DNA of 64,000 bases. Origin: Sphaerisporangium fuscum. GTDB taxonomy: Bacteria; Actinomycetota; Actinomycetes; Streptosporangiales; Streptosporangiaceae. The first letter of the stretch is position 1, and the number at the start of each line of letters is the position of its first letter. Where the stretch lies: the NCBI RefSeq assembly GCF_018531465.1, contig NZ_JAHDTF010000012.1, positions 124,001 through 188,000 on the forward strand. Direction: 5' to 3'. A program made the position numbers and the translations under genes. Under the pieces are notes generated by a model. That model made no database searches, had not been told where the DNA came from, and saw only the letters and a list, made by a program, of their open reading frames with translations. Positions 1 to 8,615 of this stretch are shown here, piece by piece.

Positions 1-348
1 CGGCTTTGGACTCGCGTCGTACGAACATCCGGCCAGCATCCCCAGCCTGGGCAAAGCGTGTCAATTGAATAATCGACCCTCATGCCGCGGCGCGTGGTCT
101 GAAACCCCGGCGGTTTCCCTGAATCGGAAGATATCCGGCGCGGGAGAAATAGATAAATAAATGCGCCGTAGGGTTGAAATTACAGAACCAAGCCTTTGCC
201 GCTTACCGGCTGCTCGCTTGATTTCGCCCAGTTAGGGTGAGATTTGTAGTTTCTCGCGGCGTTTTGGGCACCTCGAGTAACCAATGCGGCGCTCCGTCTG
301 CCGGAGCCTCATCCCCGGCAGACCGTCTCGACAACGGAGTGATCTCTT
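1..348. other. Left-edge region without a recognisable gene
   Basis: No reading frame here has actinomycete-like codon use. One frame stays open from the left edge to about position 163, but its codons are AT-rich at third positions and its product resembles nothing I recognise. It could be the tail of a gene cut by the window edge, or intergenic DNA. The stretch just before position 349 should carry the promoter of the histidine-rich protein gene; I see no convincing -35/-10 pair. Confidence 0.4.
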
Positions 349-669
349 ATGCTCAGACAAGTAATCGCCACCGGGTTCCTGGTGGCCTCCGCACTGGTCG
401 GCCCGGGAGCACTGGCGATGCACTCCGCCAGCGCGTCGACCTCCGCTCCCGCTTCCGTGGTCGCGGCCGCCCCCGGCACCGGCCAGCAGGGCAACGTCCG
501 CTCCGACGACGGCCACCGGAAGAGGCACCACAAGCACAGGGGGCACCACAAGAGCCACCACCACAAGAGCCACCACAAGCGGCACCACCACAAGCGGCAC
601 CACCACAAGAGCCACCACCACAAGAGTCACCACCACGGCAAGAGCCACCACCGCAGCAGCCGTTACTGA
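349..669 (+). CDS. Secreted histidine/lysine-rich repeat protein (hypothetical)
   Basis: A 106-residue protein with a signal peptide at about residues 1-30 (MLRQ start, hydrophobic core ending in A-S-A). After a short linker, roughly residues 56-106 are almost only His, Lys, Arg, Ser and Gly, in repeats of the type HHHKSHHHK. At DNA level this is a tandem array of about 15-bp units (CACCACAAG type) from 520 to 655. The composition suggests extracytoplasmic metal or polyanion binding, which is an inference. No conserved domain is recognised. The gene ends opposite the ParB-like gene, with a 9-bp-stem hairpin between them. A GGAG-like sequence precedes the ATG at 349. Confidence 0.75.
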   Translation: MLRQVIATGFLVASALVGPGALAMHSASASTSAPASVVAAAPGTGQQGNVRSDDGHRKRHHKHRGHHKSHHHKSHHKRHHHKRHHHKSHHHKSHHHGKSHHRSSRY

Positions 670-695
670 GAACGGCGGCCGCCAGGCCCTTCTTC

Positions 696-727
696 GTCGC
701 CCCGGGAGGATCCCCTCGCGGGGCGAC
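696..727. terminator. Bidirectional hairpin terminator
   Basis: Arms GTCGCCCCG (696-704) and CGGGGCGAC (719-727) pair perfectly over 9 bp. The hairpin lies between the convergent histidine-rich gene and the ParB-like gene. No long U-tract follows, which is common for actinomycete terminators. Confidence 0.6.
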
Positions 728-749
728 CCGCGCTGGTGCCGGAAAGTTC

Positions 750-1121
750 TCACATGGGAGAGGGCTCGTTCAGGGTGTCGACGTCGAGAACCCGGGCGTG
801 GAGCACGGAACGCTGGTGGAGGGCGGCCCGGAGGGCACGGTGCAGGCCGTCCTCGAGGTAGAACTCGCCTCGCCACTGCACCACATGGGGAAAAAGATCG
901 CCGTAGAACGTGGAGTCCTTGGCGAGCAGGGAATGCAGATCGAGCACCGCCTTCGTGGTGATCAATGAGTCGAGCCTGACCTGCCGAGGCGGTATCTGCG
1001 CCCATTCACGATGCGAGAGGCCGTGCTCGGGGTAAGGGCGCCCGTCGCCGATTGACTTGAAGATCACCCCATTGAGTTTAAGAGAGTTTCCGAGTCTTCC
1101 CTGCTTCGGCGGCTCGATCAC
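750..1121 (-). CDS. Conserved ParB-like small protein
   Basis: A 123-residue protein conserved in actinomycetes. The segment ending in LEDGLHRALRA (about residues 89-99) resembles the ExGxHR motif of the ParB/sulfiredoxin-like fold (compare E-D-G-H-H-R in ParB N-terminal domains). It lacks the helix-turn-helix and dimerisation parts of true ParB, so chromosome segregation is unlikely. Its catalytic or binding role is unknown. It lies 15 bp downstream of the zinc metallopeptidase gene on the same strand, so the two are probably co-transcribed. The call rests on the motif and remembered actinomycete homologues. Confidence 0.6.
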   Translation of the reverse strand: MIEPPKQGRLGNSLKLNGVIFKSIGDGRPYPEHGLSHREWAQIPPRQVRLDSLITTKAVLDLHSLLAKDSTFYGDLFPHVVQWRGEFYLEDGLHRALRAALHQRSVLHARVLDVDTLNEPSPM

Positions 1122-1136
1122 GAGCCGCCGAGCGGG

Positions 1137-2018
1137 TCAGATGCTCCCGCGGAAGGTGTCGCACTTGGCCGGCTCGCCCGACGTGTAGCCCGTGCTGAAC
1201 CACTTCATCCGCTGGTCGGCGGTGCCGTGAGTGAACGCCTCCGGGTCGACCCGGCCCTGGGCCTTCTCCTGGATGCGGTCGTCGCCGACGGCGGCCGCGG
1301 CGTCCAGAGCCTCCTGGATGTCGGTCTGCGTGAACGGCTTCTCGTAGAACCCGGTGTCCACGGCGTTCTTGGCCCACACGCCCGCGTAGCAGTCCGCCTG
1401 GAGCTCGAGGCGCACCGAAGCGCTCTCGGCGCCCTGGCTGTTGCCTCCGACGCGGTCCATCGTGCCGATCAGGTCCTGCACGTGGTGGCCGTACTCATGG
1501 GCGATGACGTACGCCTGCGCGAACGGCCCGCCCTTCGCGCCGAATTTGCTCTGCAACTCGTCGAAGAAACTCAGGTCGAGATACACGTGTTTGTCACTGG
1601 GGCAATAGAACGGGCCGACCTGCGAGGTCGCCTGGCCGCACCCCGTGTTGACCGCCTGGGAGAACAGCACCGTCTTCGCCGGGACGTAGGCGTTCTTGCC
1701 CCTGCGGTCGAAAGCGGTCTTCCAGTAGGCCTGAATGCTGTTCACCACGCCGACCACGCGGCAGTTCTCCGACTGGTCGGCGTCGGAGCCCTTCTTGCAC
1801 TCCTGCGAGAGGTTGGAGGTCGGCGCGGTGCCGCCCGTGTCGCCGCCGCCCCGGCCGAGGATGTCGCCCGGGTTGACCCCGAAGATCAACGCCGCGATCA
1901 GGGCGATGATGCCCGCCGCCCCTCCTCCGATGGCGAGGCCGCCACCGGGAAAACCACCGCCGCCACCGCGCTGCTCGACCTGTGAGGCGTCAAGGTCGAC
2001 ATCGTCCCGGAAATCCAT
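1137..2018 (-). CDS. Neutral zinc metallopeptidase, YpfJ family
   Basis: A 293-residue predicted membrane-anchored zinc peptidase of the YpfJ family (Pfam Zn_peptidase). It starts with a short acidic segment and a Gly-rich stretch, followed by one transmembrane helix at about residues 27-48 (IIALIAALIFGV). The extracytoplasmic domain carries the zincin motif HEYGHH at about residues 172-177, and a downstream Glu in LELQADCYAGVWA supplies the third metal ligand. The CKKG...ENC, NTGCGQ and FYCP cysteines may form disulfides. The natural substrate of this family is not established. Its stop lies 15 bp before the start of the ParB-like gene. Confidence 0.88.
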   Translation of the reverse strand: MDFRDDVDLDASQVEQRGGGGGFPGGGLAIGGGAAGIIALIAALIFGVNPGDILGRGGGDTGGTAPTSNLSQECKKGSDADQSENCRVVGVVNSIQAYWKTAFDRRGKNAYVPAKTVLFSQAVNTGCGQATSQVGPFYCPSDKHVYLDLSFFDELQSKFGAKGGPFAQAYVIAHEYGHHVQDLIGTMDRVGGNSQGAESASVRLELQADCYAGVWAKNAVDTGFYEKPFTQTDIQEALDAAAAVGDDRIQEKAQGRVDPEAFTHGTADQRMKWFSTGYTSGEPAKCDTFRGSI

Positions 2019-2262
2019 CGGCCCTTTTCCCTTTTCCTCAGTTCTGAGGTCTGCCTACCCCCGCTAGTTCCCCAGAGTAAAACGATCATGCGCGGGACCT
2101 ATGGCCGTCCATGTGACAGGGCCTCGGCGGTCAAGTCCGCCACCGCCACGGGCCAACGGTTCGCCGTGATCGCGTGGGGCCGGGCGCGGGATGCGAGGTG
2201 GCCGGACGGGGGCTGGTTACTGTGCCGACCGAACCGCCGCCCAAAGTCACAAGGAGGTTACC

Positions 2263-2565
2263 GTGAGTGCGGACGATGATGTGCCGCCTCCCGCGTATTT
2301 CGTCCGGAGCCTGCCCGTCATGCCGACCGGCGCGTGGATCCGGGCGAAGGCGGTCTCACAGGGCCCGTTCCTCGCCGCCCTGGTGCTCGCCCTGGCCGCC
2401 GGCACCGGCCTCGGCCTCGGCGTCCGCCCCTCCTGCGAGCCCGCGGCCCCCGAGCGGCCCTCCACCGGCCCGAGACCCCCCGTCTCGCACGCCCCCACCC
2501 CCGGCCCGTACGTCGTCCGCGGCCACCGCATCCCGCCGGACCTCCTCCAGCACCCCTGGCCCTGA
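2263..2565 (+). CDS. Small single-pass membrane protein (hypothetical)
   Basis: A 100-residue protein with one transmembrane segment at about residues 34-54 (Ala/Leu-rich, ending in a Gly-Leu repeat), then a Cys and a Pro-rich tail. I chose the GTG at 2263 because a full AAGGAGG Shine-Dalgarno sequence sits 6 bp upstream, at 2251-2257; the longer reading from 2191 has no ribosome-binding site. The family is not recognised. The N-terminal part (about 30 residues) would be cytoplasmic and the Pro-rich tail outside, by the positive-inside rule. Confidence 0.6.
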   Translation: MSADDDVPPPAYFVRSLPVMPTGAWIRAKAVSQGPFLAALVLALAAGTGLGLGVRPSCEPAAPERPSTGPRPPVSHAPTPGPYVVRGHRIPPDLLQHPWP

Positions 2566-2723
2566 CCCGGCGAAGACCGAACGAGCCGGAGAAAAGAGGG
2601 TGGCGGGGACCGGCTGCACGAGCGCGTCCCTGGCGTCGAATCGGCCCTCGCCACATGCGCGGTGGGTTGACGCTCGACGGTTGGGACCGGAGACCTCCGG
2701 AAAAGCCGACGGAGACGGAAAAG

Positions 2724-2761
2724 CACGAAGGCCCCGGCTGGATCGGTCCGGGGCCTTCGTG
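2724..2761. terminator. Strong hairpin terminator downstream of tRNA-Ser
   Basis: Arms CACGAAGGCCCCGG (2724-2737) and CCGGGGCCTTCGTG (2748-2761) form a perfect 14-bp stem with a 10-nt loop. On the minus strand the stem is followed by CTTTTCC, so it is a plausible rho-independent terminator for the tRNA gene. On the plus strand it is followed by TTCTTG and may also stop the small membrane protein transcript. Confidence 0.75.
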
Positions 2762-2783
2762 TTCTTGCTGCTCAACCAAGCGC

Positions 2784-2868
2784 GGAGGATAGGAGATTCG
2801 AACTCCTGAGGGGTTGCCCCCAACACGCTTTCCAAGCGTGCGCCCTAGGCCAACTAGGCGAATCCTCC
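2784..2868 (-). tRNA. tRNA-Ser (anticodon GGA)
   Basis: Read on the minus strand this is an 85-nt class II tRNA. The acceptor arm is GGAGGAT paired with ATCCTCC. The anticodon stem-loop ACGCT-TGGAAA-GCGT has anticodon GGA (reads UCC). There is a long variable arm (GGGGGCAACCCC) and a T-arm with GTTCGAATC. The long variable arm and anticodon identify serine. The 3' CCA is not encoded, as in many actinomycete tRNAs. Confidence 0.95.
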
Positions 2869-2986
2869 GTCGAGAAGCTTACCGGACTCTGGGACCGCCG
2901 GAGACCACGGCGACGGCGACGAATCGGTCTCGGTCTTCGTATCGGGAGCGGCCACGAGCACTGCCGGTCACGGCTAGACTGTTACC

Positions 2987-3076
2987 GGACCCCTCGCACG
3001 GCGTCATCCTGTGAACCTCCCCAGGGCCGGAAGGCAGCAAGGATAAGCGGGCTCTGTCGGGTGTGCGAGGGGTCTC
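2987..3076 (+). ncRNA. ffs: Signal recognition particle RNA, small bacterial type (4.5S-like)
   Basis: The ends ACCCCTCGCAC and GTGCGAGGGGT pair to close a long hairpin of about 90 nt. Its apical part contains the SRP domain IV signature (GAACCTCCCCAGG...GGAAGGCAGCAAGG), the Ffh-binding site with the asymmetric loop and GGAA-type tetraloop. A small SRP RNA directly in front of dnaX is the usual actinomycete arrangement. The exact ends are estimated from the pairing. Confidence 0.92.
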
Positions 3077-3186
3077 TTCGCTGGAGCCTCGGGACGGTGT
3101 CGTCGCATGAGTGAGCCGATCGGCGTCCATGACACCCGCAGGGCTCCGGTCACGTCGCACGCAGGCCCCCAAGGCGAGGAGACGGC

Positions 3187-5322
3187 ATGAGTCTCGCCCT
3201 CTACCGAAAGTACCGGCCTGGGACATTCGCCGAGGTCAAGGGCCAGGAGCACGTCACCGAGCCGCTGCGGCAGGCGCTTCGCACCGGTCGCATCAACCAC
3301 GCCTACCTGTTCAGCGGTCCCCGCGGGTGCGGCAAGACCTCCAGCGCCCGCATCCTCGCCCGCTCGCTGAACTGCGAGAAGGGCCCGACTCCCGACCCCT
3401 GCGGCGAGTGCGAGTCGTGCGTGGCCCTCGCGTCCACCGGGCCGGGCCACCTCGACGTCATCGAGATCGACGCCGCCTCCCACGGAGGCGTCGACGACGC
3501 GCGTGACCTGCGTGAGCGCGCCTTCTTCGCCCCCGTGTCCGCGCGCTTCAAGATCTACATCATCGACGAGGCGCACATGGTGACCCGCGAGGGCTTCAAC
3601 GCGCTGCTCAAGCTCGTCGAGGAGCCTCCGCCCCACCTGAAGTTCGTCTTCGCCACCACCGAGCCCGAGAAGGTCATCGGGACCATCAAGTCCCGCACCC
3701 ACCACTACCCCTTCCGGCTGATGCCGCCGGCGACGCTGCGGCAGCTTCTGGAGGAGATCCTCCAGTCGGAGTCGGTGCCGTACGAGCCCGCCGCGCTGCC
3801 GCTGGTGGTGCGCGCGGGCGCCGGTTCCGCGCGCGACTCCCTGTCGATCCTCGACCAGTTGCTGGCCGGGGCCGACGACGCCGGCATCACCTACTCCCGC
3901 GCGGTGTCCCTGCTGGGGTACACCGACGGCGACCTGCTCGACGAGATCGTCATGGCGTTCGCCAAGCGTGACGGCGCCGCGGTGTTCCAGGCCGTCAACC
4001 GGGTGATCGAGGGCGGCCACGACCCCCGCCGGTTCGCCATGGATCTTCTCGAGCGCTTCCGCGACCTCGTGGTGCTCGCCAACGTCCCCGGCGCGGCGGC
4101 CAGCGGCCTGCTCGACCGCCCGGCCGACGAGCTCGAGCGGCTGGTCGAGCAGGCGACCTCGATGGGGCCGGCGGAGCTCACCCGGGCCGCCGAGGTGTTC
4201 AACGCCGGACTGACCGAGATGCGCGGCGCCACCTCGCCGCGGCTGCTGCTCGAGCTGATGTGCGCACGCGTCCTGCTGCCCGCCGTCGACCAGGGCGAGG
4301 CCTCGCTGCTCGCCCGGCTGGAGCGTCTCGAACGGGGCGGGGTCGCCGCCGGGGCCGTCCCGGTGGCCGCGGCCGTGCCGGCCGTCGGCCCGTCCGTTCC
4401 GGTCGCCGCGCCGCCGCAGCCCGCGCCGTCCCCTGTCCAGCAGCCAGCGGCGCCGTCCCCCGCTCCACAGGACGCGACACGCGCGCCCGCCGCGCGTCCG
4501 CCCGCCGACGACTGGCCCGCGCCGTCCCGGCCGGGTGCCCCCCAGGCTCCCGCCCGCCAGCCGGAGGCGGCCCCGGCGGCTCCCGCGGCCCCGCCCGTCC
4601 AGACGCCCGCAGGCGGCGCATTCCAGCACACCTGGCCACAGATCCTCGACGTCCTCAAGCGGCGGTCCCCCGCCGTGTGGGCGAACGTCAACACCAACTC
4701 GCAGCTGGCCGGCGTCGAGGGCAACATCGTGACGCTGGGCTTCAGCCAGGTCGGCGCGATGCGCAACTTCGTGAACGGCGGCAAGGACGCCGTGGTCGCG
4801 GCGGCTATCGCCGAGGTCATGGGGGGCACCTGGCGGGTGGAGGCCGTCGTCGGCAACTCTCCGGGCCCGGCGGCTCCCTCCTCCGGCCCGGCACAGGCCG
4901 TACGGCCGGCGGCGGCGCGTCCCGCGCGGCCCGAGCCCCCGCAGCCGGCGCAGAGGGGGCCTGCCGTCCCCCCGCAGGCGTCGCGCCCGGCTCCCGCGCC
5001 GGCGCCGCAGGCGGTCCCGGAGCCTTCCGACGAACCGTGGCCCGACGCCCCCACCGACGACGAGGGCCCGGCGCCGGGTCCCGGTCCCGGCCTCGCCGCG
5101 GCCCGTTCGGCGGCGCGCTCGGCGGCCCAGGCGGGCCCGCGTCAGGCGCCCGCCGCGGCCTGGCCCGACGCCGTCCCCGGCCGTTCGAGTTCGCCCGCCA
5201 GCGAGGCGGACGAGGTCGACCCCGACAACGACGCGGACGCCGACACCGACTCGCTGACCGGGCTGGCGCTGGTCCAGCGCGAGCTCGGCGGGCAGATCAT
5301 CGGGGAGATCGACCACACCTGA
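3187..5322 (+). CDS. dnaX: DNA polymerase III subunits gamma and tau
   Basis: A 711-residue clamp-loader ATPase that loads the beta sliding clamp and couples it to the polymerase core. Visible parts are Walker A GPRGCGKT at residues 44-51, the zinc site Cys63, Cys72, Cys75 and Cys78 (CGECESC), Walker B IIDEAHM at about 127-133, and a sensor region near 160-175. The AAA+ and collar domains end near residue 380. A Pro/Ala-rich linker, a conserved domain at about 477-555 and a long Pro/Ala tail follow. I see no slippery A-run for a programmed gamma frameshift. The start MSLALYRKYRP is canonical, with AAGGCGAGGAG upstream. It begins a block with ybaB and recR. Confidence 0.97.
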   Translation: MSLALYRKYRPGTFAEVKGQEHVTEPLRQALRTGRINHAYLFSGPRGCGKTSSARILARSLNCEKGPTPDPCGECESCVALASTGPGHLDVIEIDAASHGGVDDARDLRERAFFAPVSARFKIYIIDEAHMVTREGFNALLKLVEEPPPHLKFVFATTEPEKVIGTIKSRTHHYPFRLMPPATLRQLLEEILQSESVPYEPAALPLVVRAGAGSARDSLSILDQLLAGADDAGITYSRAVSLLGYTDGDLLDEIVMAFAKRDGAAVFQAVNRVIEGGHDPRRFAMDLLERFRDLVVLANVPGAAASGLLDRPADELERLVEQATSMGPAELTRAAEVFNAGLTEMRGATSPRLLLELMCARVLLPAVDQGEASLLARLERLERGGVAAGAVPVAAAVPAVGPSVPVAAPPQPAPSPVQQPAAPSPAPQDATRAPAARPPADDWPAPSRPGAPQAPARQPEAAPAAPAAPPVQTPAGGAFQHTWPQILDVLKRRSPAVWANVNTNSQLAGVEGNIVTLGFSQVGAMRNFVNGGKDAVVAAAIAEVMGGTWRVEAVVGNSPGPAAPSSGPAQAVRPAAARPARPEPPQPAQRGPAVPPQASRPAPAPAPQAVPEPSDEPWPDAPTDDEGPAPGPGPGLAAARSAARSAAQAGPRQAPAAAWPDAVPGRSSSPASEADEVDPDNDADADTDSLTGLALVQRELGGQIIGEIDHT

Positions 5323-5622
5323 GGCCGCGGCCCGGGGGCAGGGGCCCTGTTGACCGGGCCGGGGAAGTCTTGGCGCGAGCCTGGCGTCTTCGGGCCGGCC
5401 CGTGGCCGTGTCATGGGTGGGGGCGGGTGGTGGCCGTGCCGGCTTGGCCCGGCGATGTACCGGCACCGTCCCCCGCTCGCCCGGCTACGTCTCCGACCTG
5501 CGCCCACCGCCCGTTCCGCGGCGCCTCCGGCGGGCCCGCACACGTCAACACCGCCCTGCGCCAGTGCAACATGCGCGGTAAACCCCGTAGGCTCGTGCCA
5601 CACGCGAAGCCATGAGGAGCGC
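5323..5622. other. dnaX-ybaB intergenic region
   Basis: About 300 bp with no gene. Just after the dnaX stop, CGGCCCGG (5328-5335) can pair with CCGGGCCG (5354-5361) across an 18-nt loop, a weak terminator candidate. The remainder probably carries the ybaB promoter. No clear -10/-35 could be picked. Confidence 0.4.
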
Positions 5623-5976
5623 ATGATCGTGAATCCAGGGGATGTCAATTTGCAGCAGTTGCTGGAGCAGGCGCAGCTCATGCAGCAGCAGCTCGCGTCG
5701 GCGCAGCAGGAGCTGAGCGACGCGGAGGTCGAGGGCACCGCCGGTGGCGGCCTCGTCGTCGCCACGGTGAACGGCAGCGGCGAGCTGCTCGAGCTGAAGA
5801 TCAGCCCCAAGGCCGTCGACCCGGGCGACCCGCAGGAGACCGCCGACACGATCGCCGACCTGGTGATCGCCGCGGTGCGCGACGCCGTGCGGGCCGCGTC
5901 CGAGCTCCAGCAGGAGAAGCTCGGGCCGCTGGCCCAGGGGCTCGGCGGAGGCGGATTCCAGCTGCCAGGATTTTAA
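5623..5976 (+). CDS. Nucleoid-associated protein, YbaB/EbfC family
   Basis: A 117-residue DNA-binding protein. The N-terminal Gln-rich helix ([15 protein letters not shown], residues 8-22) and the central [20 protein letters not shown] strand region are typical of YbaB/EbfC, a homodimeric protein that binds DNA and is linked to recombination through its genomic partner recR. The ATG at 5623 is preceded by GAGGAG at 5614-5619; longer upstream readings lack family similarity. It lies 5 bp upstream of recR and is almost certainly co-transcribed with it. Confidence 0.93.
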   Translation: MIVNPGDVNLQQLLEQAQLMQQQLASAQQELSDAEVEGTAGGGLVVATVNGSGELLELKISPKAVDPGDPQETADTIADLVIAAVRDAVRAASELQQEKLGPLAQGLGGGGFQLPGF

Positions 5977-5981
5977 CCGCC

Positions 5982-6581
5982 ATGTACGAAGGGGTCGTCC
6001 AGAACCTGATCGACGAGTTGGGCCTGCTGCCCGGCGTCGGTCCGAAGAGCGCGCAGCGGATCGCCTTCCATCTGCTGTCCGCCGACCCGGCCGACGTCAA
6101 GCGGCTGGCGCATGCCCTGCTGGAGGTCAAGGAGAGGGTCCGGTTCTGTCGCGTCTGCGGGAACGTCGCGGCCGAGGAGGAGTGCCGGATCTGCCGGGAC
6201 GCCCGGCGCGACCCCCATGTCATCTGCGTCGTCGAGGAGTCCAAGGACGTCGTCGCGATCGAGAAGACGCGCGAGTTCCGCGGGCGCTACCACGTGCTCG
6301 GCGGGGCGATCAGCCCGATCGAGGGCGTCGGCCCCGACGACCTGCGCATCCGCGAGCTGATGACGCGGCTCGCCGACGGGCAGGTCACCGAGCTCATCCT
6401 GGCGACCGACCCGAACCTCGAGGGAGAGGCGACGGCGACCTACCTCGCCAGGCTCGTCAAACCCATGGGTTTGAAAGTCACGAGATTGGCGAGCGGTCTG
6501 CCAGTGGGCGGAGACCTCGAATACGCCGACGAGGTCACATTGGGCCGCGCTTTCGAAGGACGGAGGCTTCTGGATGTTTGA
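5982..6581 (+). CDS. recR: Recombination protein RecR
   Basis: A 199-residue protein, the normal RecR length, acting in RecFOR loading of RecA at gaps. In order it shows a helix-hairpin-helix ([17 protein letters not shown], about residues 15-31), a four-cysteine zinc finger (CRVCGN...CRICRD, about 57-73), a Toprim domain with the [12 protein letters not shown] segment, and the C-terminal Walker-like tail. It follows ybaB by 5 bp, and its last 8 bp overlap the next gene, which suggests translational coupling. Confidence 0.96.
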   Translation: MYEGVVQNLIDELGLLPGVGPKSAQRIAFHLLSADPADVKRLAHALLEVKERVRFCRVCGNVAAEEECRICRDARRDPHVICVVEESKDVVAIEKTREFRGRYHVLGGAISPIEGVGPDDLRIRELMTRLADGQVTELILATDPNLEGEATATYLARLVKPMGLKVTRLASGLPVGGDLEYADEVTLGRAFEGRRLLDV

Positions 6582-7104
6582 CGAGTGGAGCGCTCTCGCG
6601 GATCGCGTCGCGGCACACGCGCAGAACTACCTCGACGGCCTGACACGGTTGGCGGGCGGCGAGGGCGGCGACGCCATGCTCGCCATGCTGCTCGTGGAGG
6701 TCTCCCAGGTGAGCCTGGCGGGCGCGCAGCTCGGTGCGGCCCAGGACGTGATCCTGCAGGGCAACTTCGAGCCCCCGACCGGTCCCGACCCCGACCTCGA
6801 CGGGGTGCGGACGGCCCTCGCCACGCGTCTGGGCCCCGTGGACGACTACGCGGAGGTCTTCGACCCCTACAAGGACACCGTCGTCACGCCGTACCGCCTG
6901 TCCGACGACCTGACGGCCGTCGCGGCCGATCTCGTCCACGGCCTGAGCCACTATCGGGCGGGACGCCCGCTCGAGGCCCTGTGGTGGTGGCAGTACTCCT
7001 ACTTCAACACCTGGGGCAACCACGCGGGCGCCGCCATGAGGGCCCTGCAGTCCCTCGTCGCCCACGCCCGCCTCGACGTGGTGGAGGAGACGACCAGCGC
7101 GTAG
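6574..7104 (+). CDS. DUF5063 domain protein
   Basis: A 176-residue cytoplasmic protein of unknown function, regularly found directly after recR in actinomycetes. It has an alpha-helical N-terminal half and a Trp-rich segment near residues 136-148 ([14 protein letters not shown]). Its start overlaps the 3' end of recR by 8 bp in another frame. The synteny suggests a role connected with recombination or replication, but this is only positional. A dispersed intergenic repeat begins about 30 bp after its stop. Confidence 0.8.
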   Translation: MFDEWSALADRVAAHAQNYLDGLTRLAGGEGGDAMLAMLLVEVSQVSLAGAQLGAAQDVILQGNFEPPTGPDPDLDGVRTALATRLGPVDDYAEVFDPYKDTVVTPYRLSDDLTAVAADLVHGLSHYRAGRPLEALWWWQYSYFNTWGNHAGAAMRALQSLVAHARLDVVEETTSA

Positions 7105-7134
7105 CCTGCCTGGCCTCGCTGCGCTCGTGCCCAT

Positions 7135-7249
7135 GGCCTCGCTGCGCTCGGCGGCGAGGGGCGCTCCTTGAGGCGGCGGGCTTCGTCGTCGTCCGGGTTC
7201 GTTCCTCACCCTCCCTCCTCCTCACCCCACCGCCGCGCCCCTCGCGGGC
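7135..7249 (+). repeat. Dispersed intergenic palindromic repeat, copy 1
   Basis: This GC-rich element starts with GGCCTCGCTGCGCTCGG, followed by the left end GCGAGGGGCGC. A conserved middle contains TTGAGGCGGCGG, CTTCGTCGTCGTCCGGG, TTCGTTCCTC and CCTCCTCCTCA. It ends in GCGCCCCTCG (7235-7244), the inverted copy of the left end. Closely matching copies occur at 18230-18465 (composite, opposite orientation) and 55409-55523, and a fragment at 47749-47800. It lies just after the DUF5063 stop. It encodes no protein and may be a REP/MITE-like element or fold as RNA. Confidence 0.75.
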
Positions 7250-7340
7250 CGAATGTCCACATGGTGGTTAAAACAGTTGGGCGTTTTGGAGGCCCCAGTA
7301 GACTGTGAGCTCCGCAGACTGAACCTTTGGGAGACATCCC

Positions 7341-8615
7341 GTGGCGCTCGTTGTCCAAAAGTACGGTGGTTCCTCCGTCGCCGACGCTTCCCGCATCAAG
7401 CAGGTCGCCCAGCGGATCGTCGCCACGAAAAAAGCCGGCAACGACGTCGTCGTGATCGTTTCCGCGATGGGGGACACGACCGACGAGCTGCTCGATCTCG
7501 CGCAGCAGGTGTCGCCGCTGCCCCCCGGGCGCGAGCTCGACATGCTGCTGACCGCCGGTGAGCGCATCTCCATGGCCCTGCTGGCGATGGCGATCGCCAA
7601 CCTCGGTCACGAGGCCCGGTCGTTCACCGGCTCGCAGGCCGGCGTGATCACCGACTCCACCCACGGCAAGGCGCGCATCATCGACGTGACGCCCGGTCGT
7701 ATCCAGGAGGCGGTCAGCGCCGGCCAGATCGCGATCGTCGCCGGCTTCCAGGGGGTGTCCCAGGACACCAAGGACATCACGACTCTCGGCCGGGGTGGCT
7801 CCGACACCACGGCCGTGGCCCTCGCGGCGGCCCTCGAGGCCGATGTCTGCGAGATCTACACCGATGTCGACGGCATCTTCACCGCCGATCCGCGCATCGT
7901 CACCGCCGCTCGCCAGATCCCCCGCATCTCCTATGACGAGGCGATGGAGATGGCCGCCTGCGGCGCCAAGATTCTGCACCTGCGCTGCGTGGAGTACGCC
8001 CGGCGGTTCAATCTGCCGATCCACGTCAGGAGCTCGTTCAGCAGCAGGGAAGGCACATGGGTCGTCTCCGATCCCAACACTGAAGGAAACGAGATGGAGC
8101 AGCCGATCATCTCCGGTGTCGCACACGACCGGAGCGAGGCAAAGATCACCGTCGTCGGGGTGCCCGACAAGGTCGGAGAGGCCGCGGCCATCTTCAGGAC
8201 GCTCGCCGACGCCGAGATCAACATCGACATGATCGTGCAGAACATCTCGGCCGCGGCGACGGGCCGCACTGACATCTCCTTCACGCTGCCTTCCGCCGAC
8301 GGCGCGACCGCCGTCACGGCCCTGAAGCGCGTCCAGGAGCGCATCGGCTTCGAGAAGATCCTCTTCGACGACCAGATCGGCAAGGTGTCGCTGATCGGCG
8401 CGGGCATGCGCTCGCACCCCGGCGTCACGGCCAAGTTCTTCGGCGCCCTCGCCGACGCCGGCGTCAACATCGAGATGATCTCGACGTCCGAGATCCGCAT
8501 CTCGGTCATCGTCGGGCAGAACGAGGTCGACGCCGCCGTCACCGCCGCCCACCGTGAGTTCGACCTCGACGCCGACCAGGTCGAGGCCGTCGTCTACGGA
8601 GGCACCGGACGATGA
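7341..8615 (+). CDS. lysC: Aspartate kinase (alpha subunit reading)
   Basis: A 424-residue enzyme that phosphorylates L-aspartate in the first step to lysine, threonine, methionine and diaminopimelate. The N-terminal kinase signature KYGGSSV is at residues 7-13 and the catalytic domain runs to about 245. Two ACT domains at about 260-424 bind feedback effectors. An internal in-frame start with its own Shine-Dalgarno sequence at 8094 would give a separate beta subunit. The annotated start codon GTG follows GGGAGAC. The stop overlaps the asd start by 4 bp (ATGA), so the two enzymes are coupled. Confidence 0.96.
   Translation: MALVVQKYGGSSVADASRIKQVAQRIVATKKAGNDVVVIVSAMGDTTDELLDLAQQVSPLPPGRELDMLLTAGERISMALLAMAIANLGHEARSFTGSQAGVITDSTHGKARIIDVTPGRIQEAVSAGQIAIVAGFQGVSQDTKDITTLGRGGSDTTAVALAAALEADVCEIYTDVDGIFTADPRIVTAARQIPRISYDEAMEMAACGAKILHLRCVEYARRFNLPIHVRSSFSSREGTWVVSDPNTEGNEMEQPIISGVAHDRSEAKITVVGVPDKVGEAAAIFRTLADAEINIDMIVQNISAAATGRTDISFTLPSADGATAVTALKRVQERIGFEKILFDDQIGKVSLIGAGMRSHPGVTAKFFGALADAGVNIEMISTSEIRISVIVGQNEVDAAVTAAHREFDLDADQVEAVVYGGTGR
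8094..8615 (+). CDS. Aspartate kinase beta subunit from internal start
   Basis: Inside lysC and in the same frame, an ATG at 8094 is preceded by GAAGGAAACGAG (AAGGA core about 6 bp before it). It would give a 173-residue product starting [12 protein letters not shown], which is the pair of ACT regulatory domains. Overlapping alpha/beta production from one gene is known for lysC of Corynebacterium glutamicum and Bacillus subtilis, where the enzyme is alpha2-beta2. Expression here is inferred from the ribosome-binding site and family precedent. Confidence 0.7.
   Translation: MEQPIISGVAHDRSEAKITVVGVPDKVGEAAAIFRTLADAEINIDMIVQNISAAATGRTDISFTLPSADGATAVTALKRVQERIGFEKILFDDQIGKVSLIGAGMRSHPGVTAKFFGALADAGVNIEMISTSEIRISVIVGQNEVDAAVTAAHREFDLDADQVEAVVYGGTGR

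Noticed and set aside
3187..5322. Programmed frameshift for a gamma subunit in dnaX
   Set aside because: No A-rich slippery heptamer with a downstream stem could be seen.
3004..5466. Long minus-strand reading frame of 820 codons opposite dnaX
   Set aside because: Antisense shadow of dnaX, a certain gene. It is Arg/Gly/Val-rich low-complexity sequence without family similarity, as expected opposite GC-rich genes.
7250..7340. Lysine riboswitch in front of lysC
   Set aside because: The leader is short and shows none of the conserved riboswitch core; such riboswitches are not usual in actinomycetes.
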